From assembly GCA_902806565.1 (NCBI GenBank), contig CADCXA010000066.1, positions 1,426,001-1,490,000 on the forward strand: DNA of 64,000 nucleotides, in the 5' to 3' direction. A program made the position numbers and the translations under genes. The notes under the pieces are model-generated. The model saw only the letters and a list, made by a program, of their open reading frames with translations, ran no database searches and was not told where the DNA came from. Shown piece after piece: positions 1 to 13,900 of this stretch. The DNA comes from Hypoxylon rubiginosum. Its lineage: Eukaryota > Ascomycota > Sordariomycetes > Xylariales > Hypoxylaceae. Positions within the stretch are counted from its first letter, which is position 1. Every line of letters starts with the position of its first letter.

Positions 1-2300
1 TAGAAGGTAAGCTCTCTTCCATCGACCTGCTCGAGCTTGCTGACACTGCTGCTACTGGAGACCGGAACAACCAAGTCCATCCCAAGATCCAGGGGTTAGG
101 CAGCCAGACACGCCAGAACCGCTGATTGAAGGAAATTCATCCATAAGGGGAAGGCCTAAATCTGTCAGCCCATTGAGGCGGTCACGTGCTCGCCCCGGAC
201 AGGTTGTGAATAATGACCCTGATTTTATACGTTCCACCCAGGCCGGTAAGCTTTGGGACCCAGATAGTGGTGCTTCTGCTTCCTCGCCGCGGCCGCCAAA
301 CCATCCGTCGTCTAGACCGTTAAGAAATCTACCCCCGGCTAGGAGAACAGATCCTGTCGATGATGATGCTGAGTCCACGAAACTTATCAAGCAACCCGAG
401 ACACGACCTATCAGTCAGGAGCAGCTGATTGCCGAGGTCAAGGGCATCTATGCAGGGCTCGTCATGGTCGAATCAAAGTGTATCGAAGTCGACAATGCTC
501 AGTCTTCTCAAAACGAGACACAGCTAAATAATGAGCAGTGGCAAGCCCTAATAGCATTACATAGGACGCTTCTGCATGAACACCATGATTTCTTTTTAGC
601 CTCGCAGCATCCTTCAGCAAGCCAAGCACTGCGGCGACTTGCATCGAAATATGCTATGCCAGCTCGCATGTGGAGACATGGCATCCATTCTTTTCTCGAA
701 TTATTACGCCATCGGCTACCGCACTCCTTAGAACATATGCTCACTTTCATTTATCTCGCATATTCGATGATGGCTTTGTTATATGAAACTGTGCCGGCTT
801 TCGAGGATACATGGATAGAGTGCCTCGGAGACTTGGGAAGATATAGGTTAGTAAGGCAGGCCGTGTGGTTTGTCGCAACTAACGATTTGTGCTACAGAAT
901 GGCTATTGAAGACGATGATATTCGAGATAGAGAAGTCTGGACCTCCGTGTCCCGGCATTGGTATTCCAAAGCCTCTGACAAGGCTCCCACCACGGGGCGG
1001 CTATATCACCATCTTGCGATTTTGGCACGGCCTAATCCCCTTCAACAATTATACTACTACACAAAGTCCCTCTGTGTTCCCATCCCTTTTAGCTCCGCCC
1101 GAGAGTCCATAATGACTCTATTTGACCCGATCCTTGATCCCAACGGCACTCTCAATTCCCGGTTGATCCCAATCGACGTGTTTTTCGTGAAAGCACACGG
1201 CATTCTATTTAGTAACAAATTCTCCGAAGAGTTCGGTTCAACCGTCGAGAGCTTCCGCAGCATGCTGGGAAATCACATTGGCCGGACTACTAGAAAGTGG
1301 ATGGAATCTGGGTACGCTATTCTCTTGATCGCATCTGAGCTTGCTCTTTTCATATTAATATTGATATAGGTATCATATCGGCATTTCGAACTGTTGTGCA
1401 CTCTTGTGTTATGGTCAGGACGATAGCGCCATCCTGAAGGCAATCCGCCCCCAACATGGGGATGATACAGCTGAACCAAGTATGGACATTGGAAAAGCTT
1501 CACCTGAGTACAAGCCCAATAGGACAGAGGAGGGTGCACTCAAACTCTTCGAGGGTACATGCGATGTCGTCTTGCGTAGACTCGGTGATCCTAATGTAAG
1601 TTACACCCTCAACCCCTCAGGAGCGAATTCTACCTTTGGATCCTTCTCAATGTTCAATTTACCACGCTAACCCGACTCTGTCTCAAAGACTCTCCCATAT
1701 CTACACGTAGTCATGGTCTTCATTTATCACCTCTCGCACTACTCTGGGGCGATGCTGCTCATCGAAAGGACGTTCCCTTGGAAGCTAGTTTCTCTGCAGC
1801 TAAACGCGCTTCTCCTTTCTTATCGGGAGCATCATCGAATAGAAGATGAACAGTTTCCTAGACAGGAGAAGGAACCAGCTCCTCGTCCGCTACCAGAGGA
1901 CTTTGCGATGAAGGGCCTCGTATGGGTGGACAAGTACTTTCCGCTCGATTGGTTCTCAAATGATAAGATTGACGATGATGAGAAATACTTTGAAGTGGCT
2001 TCTATGACAGACCACCGCAAGGAAAGGATTCTATGGCTTGGCTGTCGCATCGCAAAGTCTGGGAGATGGCTCACCTACGACGAGACGTCGCACCAATTCG
2101 GTGTCGTGCCGGACTACGAGAAGGACATAGATAGCGCTGGCGAAGACGCTGAAATGGTGGGCTCCTCCGAGGCTACTGAGCCGGCATCTCGCACCTCTAC
2201 GTTTGATTCCGCTACCACCGTAGGGAATGTATCCGAAAAGGATCAAGATATGATGGACATCGATGAATCATTGCTGTACAAACCCATCATTCGACAATGA
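1..2300 (+). CDS. Est1-type DNA/RNA-binding domain protein (5' end outside window)
   Basis: Likely a member of the Est1/Ebs1/SMG5-7-related fungal family (telomerase-associated or mRNA-decay-related TPR/Est1 proteins). Visible exons are about 76-846, 898-1311, 1370-1595 and 1689-2300 (stop TGA). Introns 847-897, 1312-1369 and 1596-1688 have GT...AG ends, and the first and third have CTAAC branch sites. Splicing restores the family hallmarks: a phrase reading GDLGRYRMAIED across the first junction, and MESGYHIGISNCCALLCYGQ across the second. A long helical block with conserved RLYHHLAILARPNPLQQLYYY lies between them. A donor (GTAAGC) at position 7 and stop codons at 8-10 and 41-43 show that another intron enters from upstream, so the start is not in the window; its acceptor near 75 is a guess. 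The N-terminal visible part is Pro/Arg/Ser-rich and the C-terminus is acidic and disordered. No PIN nuclease domain is seen. Family confident; exact cellular role inferred only. Confidence 0.85.
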
Positions 2301-4029
2301 TAAAATCCATTGAACCAACTATGCTAGAGTCCGGTCATTGGTTTCTCAACCTCGAACGCGTGCACAAGACCGAGGCCTGGGGCCGTCGTGCGAGGCGTAC
2401 TATCATTGACGGATATCAACGGGCCTCGTCCACACGTGCCGAGACCTTGCATACATCCGCGGCCTTGTTTACTTGAAGTATTCGATACAGCTACTACCTT
2501 CCATTCTCCAAGATTGACATCGCCTCATCAACATATAGCATTACATCATAACTACTTAGAATCTAGCTCGACGAGGTTGGTCCCATCCTTTTTAGGTTGA
2601 TGTTTTGTTGCTTAATTCTTGCTTTTCATTCCTTGTCACCAAGCAATGGATCTGCACCAGTATGTTGAAGCAGTCAGGGGTAGCTGTGTTTCTACAGAGT
2701 CAGCATCTATTGGAGCGCCTTCTCCCTCCACCATCTCTATATGATTGGTGTTAGCTAAGGCAACTAGATTGTGGCCATGCGAGACGCCAATACATGGCCG
2801 CGCGTAGTCAGCGACGAGATGGTCAGCTACCGCAAGAATGTTGCTGCTGAGGCCTGGTTAAGGACGCGTTCGGGATCACGAATCGGGCGAATCAGATGAT
2901 TCAATCAGACAACCCTCTGAAGAGCAACTAGGCAGCTAGTTTAGCGACTGTCTACTACACGGTGATCAAACGTCATATCCGATTCTCCGGGATGAATTCG
3001 ATTACGACATAGCCAAAAATAGATGTCCCGGAGCGGCTAAGGACACCGAGAGCGAGCACAGCCACAATGGCTATGCAAGAATTCGTCCAACGATACTCTC
3101 GAACCGGGCGAGGAGACGCGCAGACATCCTTAACAGAAACGAAGATGAGGTTGATATAAAGAAGATTGGAAACGGGTGGTTACGGAATTGGGGGCAAACC
3201 CGGGCCCCCTATTGGTGTGCAAATCAAAGTACACGACACTCGTTTTGGTGTATTACTAAGTTGGTGTAATCCATTTGTTATCTTTGATTTACCCCTAATC
3301 GGCGTTTGGCGATTTTATGGGCTGGCTGTACCGGTATAGGTGTTGACACTATAGGTGCTAACACGGAGAACCTACATAGAATGTACATGTACCTTAATAG
3401 TTAATGGTTAGGTAATCGATTGCGTGCATATATTACGGTTACATCGTAGTGTTGGCGCAAGTGTCTATTGAGGCAATTGTCCCTTTCTGCGAGGCGACGA
3501 CATGGAGTATTTATTATACCGTAGCGCAACGGGCTTCGGAAAAATAGTCCTGATCGAGGAAGACGGGAACCACCATGCGCTTGATGTTCTTCAAGGCCTA
3601 GGGCGAGCATTATAGCGGCTACTCGGCCCTGTAAGCTGCAGCCGAACATCGCTGTCACACCTATTGTCCTTGTCCTTGAAATGATGCATGTCATCCGGTA
3701 TGCAGGCTAGGTACGACTTACAACTTGCATGAACCAATTGTCCAGATGGTGCGACCCCCTCCCCGCCTTCGAGAACCGAGCTAGAACTATGAGAACTAAG
3801 GTACCTACATCTGCTATGAACTATCGGAATTCTGAAATGGACTCGACAATTGCGCAACTGAGCTCTTCACGATATTCATCAGAATTCTCAATGGGAACAA
3901 CGCAAATCGATTTGACAAGAACATATGTTAATGTACTATTGGTTAGTAGAATAATATCCAATTACTTATTGGGGGCGATCTAACCAATGGTTTAATAGAC
4001 CATATACCCAGGATACTATACGGCCGTAG

Positions 4030-4055
4030 ATTGCGCATTTGCGCAAATGCGCAAT
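4030..4055. repeat. 26-bp perfect palindrome
   Basis: The sequence from 4030 to 4055 equals its own reverse complement; the centre is TTTGCGCAAA and the arms end in ATTGCGC. It has no spacer. It lies in gene-poor DNA with no nearby promoter that I can identify. It could be a protein-binding site or chance. Confidence 0.85.
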
Positions 4056-5281
4056 TTCAAGGGCTGAAGGGCAGGTATATGCGATAACACAACGCGTGGT
4101 ATTAGCTAGCAGCCTATCATCCTATAGACCTACAGTAGTAAGCTACCTACCTATATTCGCAAGTCCTAATCGCCTATCTACCTACCTAGGTACGGAAGAT
4201 GACTTGAGAACTGAAAGCCATAAAAGCCTCTAAGCGCCCCTATCTCGGTCTCTTACATGAGGCATCTCCAATGAGGAGATTGGCTTCTCTAATTACGATA
4301 CCTCTCATCTAACACTTCTCGTTTAAATTACTTACATTAATTTACGCCGCGGCAGCAATCACCCGCGGTTTCTCCAACCTCATGATCATCATACCAGCTT
4401 CCGACGCATGATCGAGGGCTTCAGATCGAGCCCGGGTGGGGATGCACCTTGCGATCTCAACGTAAGAGCTAACCCAGAGCCTTACTAGCCCTATATCTAA
4501 GTGCTCATTCGAGACTAAGTGCTCACACAGAGTGCTCGTTCACCGAAGATAATAAGCAATCCTGTGACAGATTCCTGATTTGGCGTAGCGAGCTACAGCG
4601 GGATCTGCTTTTTTGTCCGCCCACTGGGCGCCGAGTCAACCGGCTGAAACCTGAGTAATTTATCTATTTACATAGCAAGGAAAATCTCACCCATCAATAG
4701 GAGAAAGAGGCAATTTGTCTTTAAGTTGGCACCCTGATTTGATATAGGCTAGGCTCGTTACATACCTGGTTAGGTAGGATGTACGGCTGGGTCTGAATCA
4801 TACCTGCAACAGTGACAGAGTGATTACCCCACGTATCGGAGAGCGCTCAGGCATATTTAGCCCTGTAGGAACAGAGCCGTCTGCTGGATTGCACTAATGG
4901 AGCCGCATACATGTATGTGTACGACGCTATTGGATAGGTACTGCACCATCCATGCTCAGATGTGTAGGTTGCCTATTCGCCTTATTTTGCTTTTTTTAAA
5001 CACCTATCACCAAGGCGGAAGAAATCAAAACAAGAATGGTTGAGACAGACTGGAAGGGTAGGTAGCAGCTGTCCCAGTGTTGTGAGTTCATTATAAGACA
5101 TTGGCCTGCAAGACATTTCGTATTAGGTCGTCCTAAATCAACCGCTCGAAACATGGTGGCAAATGAAATTCAATATCGCTGCCCTACCCGTGGAGGGGAG
5201 TCGGCTAATGGAGGGCCACGAGGGTTTCGCGAGGGTGTCCTGGCAACACGGGAGGTTCACGCTCTTAATTTTCTGTGCGAG

Positions 5282-5297
5282 GTGAGTGATCACTCAC
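5282..5297. repeat. 16-bp perfect palindrome GTGAGTGATCACTCAC
   Basis: The 16 bases are self-complementary around TGATCA. It lies inside a small open frame (5153-5365) that I do not accept as a gene. Function unknown. Confidence 0.7.
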
Positions 5298-8200
5298 GCA
5301 GAGAACCTCGGGAGCCTGCCTCAAAGGGACTGAGGGAACACGGATCCCGGGGTGGGGGAACTTGATGCCTGTGCGATCCGAAAGAGATGACGTGCCATTC
5401 CCAACTGCATGATTATTGGAGTACTGTAAGTACAACCTCTTGCATCGGCACAGTGTTGGCTAGCATGCCTACCTACCTAAGGTAGTGCTGGTTCAACATG
5501 CAATATTTTCGATCGAGGGTGTAGCTGATAGATAAGTAAGTGCAATTGTTACGGCATCATACAGTAATAGTATGAGGATCATGATAGTAGAAGAGGTTAA
5601 GTGTGGCTCGAAAAAGGAGGTGGGTGATTATGATGATACCGGCAAGACTGGAAAATGAACATGTTCATTTCTTCTGTTTTCGGTGAAGGCAAAGGCGCCT
5701 TCGGGGTACATACCGTAATCGAGATTGAAAGGGTTGGAAATGCAACTCCAACTCCGAAACTCCCTGTTAGGCAGACCAAGGCCAGAGGAAGGCTGCCATC
5801 TTTCAGGATGGTCAAGTCGAACAAGGCTGGGATTTCCTCATCATCCTGATGGCTTCATGCCTAGGTACCGTCGCGGAATTTGAAGGTTTCAGCTTTCGCA
5901 ACCCCTCATCGAACCAAAAGCCCCACTCGATCGAATCGATCTATCAGCCGCAATATGCCAAAATGGCGTATGTGACTCAACGGGAGAAAAACAAAAACAA
6001 AAATCTAAAATAGACGAGGACAAGAGATAAGGGGGCAGGATCTCTTAGGATGGCCATCCCGAAACAGTGCGATGGACGTTCTCGCTACTTCGTACGAGGA
6101 AAACGATAATATCTTGGGTAAGGCAACTGAGAGGGAATGCGGCACAAAGAAATTTGGACCTTCAGACCGCCTGGTCTCTGCGACACCCAGTTCCTTTATT
6201 GAAAATTTTTTGATATTGTATGATATGATATGTAGGTATCTACCATCTGCCTTCTACCTTCTAAGGTGAGGTAGGAATACGGTGAAAAGATGACGAGAGC
6301 TAACAGGATTTGACCTACATACAGGTAGTTTTTTTTTTGGACCTACATACATAGGTAGTAACTTCGACAATCCTCGCTTCAGGCGAGAAAGGATCGGGTA
6401 ATGCGCCCCGGCGGGTACGACAATAAGGCAAAGAGAACTGCTCGTTCTCTTCTGTGAAACCTCCTCGCCGAATATCTCTCCTCTCGGATTGGAGCACATA
6501 CGAAAAGCTCGCTGCGACGGTACTCTCCAGAGGCTGAACGACGAACAGGCTCGTTAGGCGGCCGTTGGCCGTTCGGGAAAACTCCTTCCTGATACGAGGC
6601 AGCTACCTCATTTCTGACCCGAGGAGCTGTGGAGGGAGTTTGGACGCATGAAAATAGGCGTCTGGCTGTGTAATGCGGCTCGATTCCCAACGTCGGACTT
6701 GATTGAGCTGGTGGTGGTGACATCTTGAATGTGACGGCGGTCGCCTGGAAGCTGCTGCTGTACCTACCTAGCACACGCGAAAAGGAAGCGGTCCAACACC
6801 AAAGTTCTTTCAGCCTAAAATTCTGAGCAGTTTGGGGGCTTACTAGCTCATACAGCACGCCTAAGTAGATAGATAGAAATACACGTAAATTAATTGAATC
6901 CTCTCGCTGCAGATTCCTTTGCGACCGTGGATGCGAGGTTGCGGCGTAGCCTAGCGTGGATTGATTACCTACGTCTGGCGATGGTGATGGGAACAAGATA
7001 TCGCGACGGGGCTTGTCAAAAAGGCAGCTTGAGATATTTTATATACTATTCTCGGGTTGGTGAATTGGCCAAACAGTTTAACTTCAATTGGGAACTGGGA
7101 TTCTTGGATTCCGCTGCTCTGGTGCTGAGATACTGTAGCTTGAGCGAAGGGGTAAAGGCGTGATTGATACGCAGTTCCGATATTTAAAGCTTTAACATGC
7201 TATTAGTTATAATAAATATTCATTTCTCTCTGGCTAGATGCTCTTTATTCTCAATATCAGCGAAGTTTAATGGGTGTTTGCTATGAGGTAGGTAGACTCA
7301 GGGGCTGCTGTTGCCCCTTTTTCGGAGTTTGTTCGTCATACTTGTTAGGTATTCGAGTTATGAACTATGCGTGCATATTATCTCGAATATCGTAAAAGGC
7401 ATTACACTAGGATGTATATGTAAATTAACGCATGCGAAAACGCATCAATACATATCACCTGCTAAAGCACGAAATGCACGGAACTGGAGTATGGAAGCCG
7501 TTGTATGGAATATGATGTTGTGAATATCGCGACTAACAACGGCATGATAAGAACTATCTATATAGAATACTGAATTATCCCACCTATTCTAGGTATTGAT
7601 ATGTAGTGAAGTAACTTGGTCGTGTTGTGTAATGTAGGCAATGTGCTCGAGTTCCTACTATGTAGGCGTAACAAGCACTCTTGGCCTAGCTAGTATCCGA
7701 CGAAGTCCAAGGAGGCGTGGCACATGATCTGGTATGCCCTTTAATAGATAATATTTATAAATTGAACGGAGTGGATGGGATGCATAGTTCGAATCTTTGG
7801 GGGTGGAATGGCCAGTCAGTAGCTCCTATGTAGTAGACGGAGAGATGTCCTCTAAAGTTAGGAGGCTATATCGTATTGGTTGATTGACTGTGAGTACCTA
7901 AAACTGTGGTATCTTGAGATGTTTGTGTGAATGAATAATAACTTTAGACGTAATTGAATACACTGAAAAGCAACGTGCATGAGTAAAAGGGGCTGCTACA
8001 TAGTAAAAAAAATGCGCCGACCAGTCACTACCTAGGTGATAGAAGATGCTAGCGCATCAAGAAACCGAGTTCCTCATACCGATGTCGCATATATGTAGTG
8101 AGTATTTGCTAGAATTAATTTTTCCACTAGAGTTATTTAGAAACGTACTGGGCATGATTGCGTACAAGCAGGTTGGTTCAGGGGCTCTTCTAGTGATCGA

Positions 8201-8619
8201 GTATGAAGAGGCCGCCACATTTTCTGATGAGTTAATTAAATGAATAGAAATAAGTAAGATCTGAGAAATTGTTATTGACCTTAAGAAGATCTGGTTTAAA
8301 ATTGTGTTTGGGGGAAGGACAACTTGGGCGTAAGCGATAGGTGTGGTAGTCCTAGTGGCGAGTCGATGCACTGGTCGTAATGGACCACACCGAAACCCCA
8401 CAAACGACGGTAAAAACTAGAAATTGAAATGAAGATGAAGATGATAGAGTTAGTATTGTCATAATTATACTCACAAAGCCCGAGGAACATAGAGAAGTCT
8501 TCGTTGTGCTTGATTTGCAGAGGGCGATATCTAGGTCGGGTAGACGCTTCGAAATATGCCTTACCATCTATCTTTAACCAGCGAGAACGACCTATTGGCG
8601 AACCTGCAAAATTGACTAA

Positions 8620-10555
8620 AACCCACCTATTTTATTTACATATATTTTAATTAACTTTACTTTATATAATATAAGATTAAAAATTTAAAGTAAATATTAA
8701 TTAATTTACTTAGATATAAAGTTTAAAATTAATTAATTATATAATTATTAAGAATTAAGGTATAACTTTTAATATAAAATATTAATTTTTAGTTTTTTAT
8801 AAAAATATTATTTTTTAAATATAAACTTAAATAACTTTATTAAAATTTAATATAACACCTTATAATAAAAAGATAATAATTAAAGTTATTTTAAATATTA
8901 TTTAAAATAATATTTTTATTTATATAATATTTTTTAAATATATAATTTTTTAATTTATTATATATTATTAATTTTATAAATAATTATTTATAAAAGTTTT
9001 TTAAAACATTTAAATATTAATTTATAAATAAAAAGAAAAGTTTATTAAATAAATTATTTATTAAAATTTAATAAAATATATTTTTAGTTATAATATTATA
9101 TATTTAATTATAAAAAATTTAATAAACTTAAAAAAGTTTTTAAATAAAAACTAATTTAAAGCTTTTATTTATTAAAATTTATTTATATATATAAAAATAA
9201 GTTATAAAATTAAAACTATTAAATTTAATAATTTTAATTTTAAAATTATAAAATAATATTTTAATATTAAATAAAATAAATATAAATAAATAAAGTTTAA
9301 ATTAACTTTTAATATAAATAAAAAAGATATTATAATTAAATATAATAAAAAAACTATATTTTTTTTATATATTTAATTTAATTAATTAACTACGATATTA
9401 AAAATCGATGAATTAATTTTAAAAAACTTAATATTTAAAAAATTTTTTATAAAAAGTTTATAAAATTATTTTTAAACGTTTTTTATTAAATATATAAATG
9501 TTATAAACTAGTTTTTTAAACTAGGTATAATTTTTAAAAAAAAAAATATATAAATAAACTGGTTTAAAAAGTAATTTAAAATTATAATTAATTAATATTA
9601 TATAATATTTAAAAACGGTTAAATAAATAATAAAATTACCGTTAAATAATTAAAAAATATATTTATTATTAAAATTAAGTTTTTATTAAAATTTTTTTAT
9701 AAAATATATTTATTAATATTTAATAACTATAAAAGTTATATATTAGTTAGTATATTAATTTTTTTAATTTTAAGTGTTATTTTTTTAATTTTTTTATTTT
9801 TTTTTAATTTTTTATATATTAATAAAAATAAGTTTTAAAATAAATTTATATTTATTTGTTTTTTTAATAATATTTACTTATATTTTTTACCGGTATATAT
9901 TTTTTATAAATTTTAATTATTAAATAATAATTTTTATAATATTTTAAAGTTTATTTATTATTAAATTTTAAATAAATTATTTATAATAATTAATTTTAGT
10001 TTTATAAATAAGTTTAATTTTTTATATTATTATTTAAAAGTTAAAATAATTATTTTAATTATAAAAAATAATAAATTTAGTTTTAAAATAATAAAAAATT
10101 AATTAATTAATTATTTTAAAATGTTATAATATTTTAAAATTTAATTAAATAAGAAAAATATTAAAAAATTAATTTAATAAAATTTAAATATTTATAATTT
10201 TACGATATTAATTTTAATATTATATATAAAATATTATATTTAAAATTTATTTAAAATATTAAACTTAAATATTTATAAAGTATTTAAAAATATAATAAGA
10301 TTATTTAATTGTTAGATAATTAAGTTAATTTTTAAAAATTAAGAAATATTTATATTTAAAATTTAAATTAAATGTAATTAAATTAAAAAGTGTAAAAAAA
10401 TTTTTAATTTTAATAGAAAATTTATTATTATTATTAAAATATTTATAGTTAATAATAATATTAATAAGTAAGTTAAAATAGTTTAATTATTTATTATTAT
10501 TAAAAATAAAAAAGAAAAATAAAATTTTAAAAATATAAATAAAAAAAATTATATT

Positions 10556-10588
<33 letters not shown>

Positions 10589-10920
10589 AATAAAATAATT
10601 TAAGTTTTAATTAAATATATTAATTAATTAATTAATTTTATTTTTATTTATAGTAATTATATATTTTTATAATTTTTTATAGATTAATTAAAGTTTTAAG
10701 AAATAAATAAGTTTTAATTAATTTTACGGGTTTATTAATAAGTTATTTTTATTAGTTAAAAATAAATAATAATTTATTAAAAAAATATATTTAAATTTTT
10801 AATTTTTTAATAATTATTTATTTTAAATAAGTTTATTAAAATATATATATTAAACTAAAAATATTTTGTATATTTTTTTAAAAAGTTGTTAATTTATTTA
10901 AAGGTGTTTAGTTAAAAAAA
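8620..10920. repeat. AT-rich block I (RIP-type isochore)
   Basis: Composition changes abruptly at both ends: lines inside contain only a few G or C per 60 bases, while flanking DNA is near balanced. There is no coding potential. Remaining C is mostly followed by T, and CpA is rare, as expected after repeat-induced point mutation of CpA to TpA. The underlying element cannot be named. It is probably a heavily mutated transposon copy, related in composition to the larger block at 34.5-54.1 kb. Confidence 0.8.
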
Positions 10921-13900
10921 ACAAGCTCCACGCTTGCTATATTTACTTTGATAAACCTGTTAACACGGAAGGTTTTTAGTGAGAAGTTGATGAAATCGTA
11001 GCACTGGTGCGCACGATGGTTAAAATCCTAATTGTAAACAATGTTTATAGATAGATAGCCAGTCCGGTCTTGGTTAAGACTCTCGACATAAATTCCGGTG
11101 TCGTAAGACATGAACCCGAGAGGTCGGGCAGTATTCAATATGAAGGAAACCGGCGCCGAATACGGACAAGCAGTACTTATATACGGACCGGAAGACCGAT
11201 ACTAGCAGCTCGGAACCGGGTGGCACGGCAGTTGATCTCTCCCTTGAATAAGCCACCATGATGAATGCGGCTCTTTGGATGATAATATACATGTTATGCA
11301 TTAATCGAGTATGAATCTAGCGCATACGTGTTGCCTGCCAATTAGGGGTTAGCCCAGCACGCACAGGTAATGGGTCTACCCCTAGAAGCGCTAAACACGG
11401 GAGATTGTGGGGGGCTATGGCGTACATCCGGGGGGTCACAGCGCCAAAAAGTGGAAATTTCATGCAAAGTTGGAGCTGTTTTTAGTGGTCTTCCCCGGAG
11501 AACGACCCACATCTACTCTATTCAGTCTCCATTTGCCAACTCTTCCCTTGTCATTATCACCAACATTGTCGCTGGCAATAACTCTTTCATGCATATGCGA
11601 CATTTTTATTCGTCCGGGCCTATCATATTCGATGCAGGGCCAATAAGCAACCACCCGTGTAAATTAAACCGTCTTATGCTGTGGCCCATGTAAGCAGAAG
11701 AGCCTCAACTCCCAACCCATGTTCCGCTTCCCCCTCCCACTAATGGACGGCGATTAGGGATTAGAATCTCTTTCCACGATCCGCAAACACCGGATGACAG
11801 GGATGCGCATAGCGGCAGTCGATCGCTACATCACAGCACGTCACCAATCAATATTATGCAAGCCAACTCGACGAGCTGTCAGTTCTTTGCGCATAAGTCG
11901 CAAGGGATATCCCCGGAGGTCTTCTGTTTACCCCTATCATCACCGATGGTGGCGTCCTGCAGACGAACGGATTCGACTCACGAACCCCCTAGCCCTAATA
12001 TAGAGAGGACAGGGAATATTCTGACTAACATCATCTAAAGTTATCCTTACATGCTTAACAGATCTCGTAAGAACCGCTCATCCTTTTGAGCCGCAAACGT
12101 TGGGTCCAATGTCACATCAAGCTGCAATGAAATCACAGATTGGCCCCCAACCCTTCCTCTTCCTGAATCCCGCTGCGACACTAGCGACATTGAAAGAAAC
12201 ACTAGACACTAATTGAGAAATTCGCTGTCTACAAGTGGCGCTATCGTCCGCTCTCTCTCCCGCCTCTGCATGTCATCCCCTAAGCGTGACTAACTCTTAG
12301 CCCTCTTCCACGGAACCGGCTCCGCTCCCCCTAGAAAGGCTGCTGATAGGAACTGTTTCTTGTCATTCCTTCTTCGGAGTAGGTGTAACGCTATATTACA
12401 TCCATCTTATAGTGTCGGTGGAACCAACATTTAATAGAAATATACCTATGCGCCGTCCATGCGACTTGTCGTGTGCTGAAAAATGGTCGTGATGGCACTA
12501 ACAGTCGAGCTCTGAATAAGCTGTAACCAGCACCGTAAGAGTACTGTGAGGTACATACTTGGGTAAGCATGAGTTCGCGCGAACCAGGCTCCTGGGATGG
12601 ACGCCTAACTTGCAGCTCCGGGGGGTTCCACCCTACTACTCCCCCCTTCATGGACCTTGATTGGAGTAAGGCGAACGTGCGGTGACCACACGCTTGACTC
12701 CACCGGGATCATGGATTAGGGGAGCGTCGAATGGTTTTCCTCTCGATGGCCTATCTAGGAAACAAAAACGGGCCAAGGACTAGGGGACCTTGTACCGTTT
12801 GCGGCTCCGACTAGTCACGAACCCTCCCGTGTGATTCTATATCGATCCAACTGCGACATTATCTCGTTACTGGAACTTGGCTAAGAACTCAGAGTCATCC
12901 CCAAACCAACATTTCACGTATTTGGTCCAGTAGGTTGCTCATCCATCCCATCGGGAGACACATGATTGCGAGTCGATGCTCGTCAGGCCTTGACCTGCAT
13001 AAGAGGCAGCCCTCCATGTTGGTAGAATGTTAGATTTAGATTGTTCAGCTTCTTCCAGGCAGGAGGTTGTTGGTTCCAGAGGTCTTCACCGCCTTCTCAA
13101 TTTCCAACACTATCCTTAATGTAGACACCAACCTATATAGATACTTGCAGCCCCCAACTCCAACACAGCTGAAGGTTGAAAATTTTCAAAAGGGGTATTC
13201 GCTCAGCCTTACTAAAGACGACCTAGCTGTAGCGGCATTGTAACATCGATGCTGACCCCTTTTATTTACGTATCAACCACTTAGGTGTTGAGCCCCTTAA
13301 AACCTAGCCCCCCAATCCCCTACGGACGCAGCCTGAAATTTCTCGACCAACATACGTGCCGCCAAGTCGCAGAATATCGTAACAAACACCACCCGAGCCG
13401 AGCCGACACAAGAACAATCATCATATGATGAGAGGCTACCGACATATCCCATCAAGCCAACGGCATTCTCGTATCGCTACTTGTCGCAGTAGGCAAACGA
13501 GAGAAGTCCTATACCTAGGCAGCCACGACATGCAGCCATCTCCCGACCGATACTATTATCGTACTTGCCGAGACGCATCAAGCAACCCATACCAACAACA
13601 CCCAAGTGAACATCCAGGGGTCATCGAAATAATCCGGTGCATGTCTCGTCAGCCGTCGACCACGGTCAAGACAACTAACGTGTTATTAATTAGAAACACG
13701 CGCTTGTAGATGAAAATCAATACGAAGCCGAGACCATGCCCAAACCCGTCGCGCGTTCCCGCATCAAGCAAGCGCATCGAGAATCGACTACGACCTCCCC
13801 CCTTACTGTCTCGCAGAAGCTAAGCTACGGGACTTGTCGCCTTGCAGGATTTGCCTTTAACTACGAAGCCATCAACCTCCCTGATACACCGAACGAAGCC

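Larger units (their letters stand above)
2301..8619. other. Gene-poor intergenic region, ordinary base composition
   Basis: No reading frame here has a recognisable domain, codon pattern or splice structure; the longest open frames are short or lack an ATG. Visible items are short: a 26-bp perfect palindrome (4030-4055), a 16-bp perfect palindrome (5282-5297), a pair of near-identical 18-20 bp direct repeats flanking a T-run (6312-6329 and 6340-6359), and scattered TACCTA/TAGGTA motifs. It may contain decayed repeat DNA, but I cannot identify a family. Confidence 0.6.

Noticed and set aside
6379..6996. 205-codon open frame on the minus strand
   Set aside because: It begins with TTG, its first ATG is internal, and the translation has no domain, signal or splice context; probably chance.
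7780..7800. tRNA-like T-loop (GTTCGAATC)
   Set aside because: No matching acceptor, D or anticodon stems could be folded around it.
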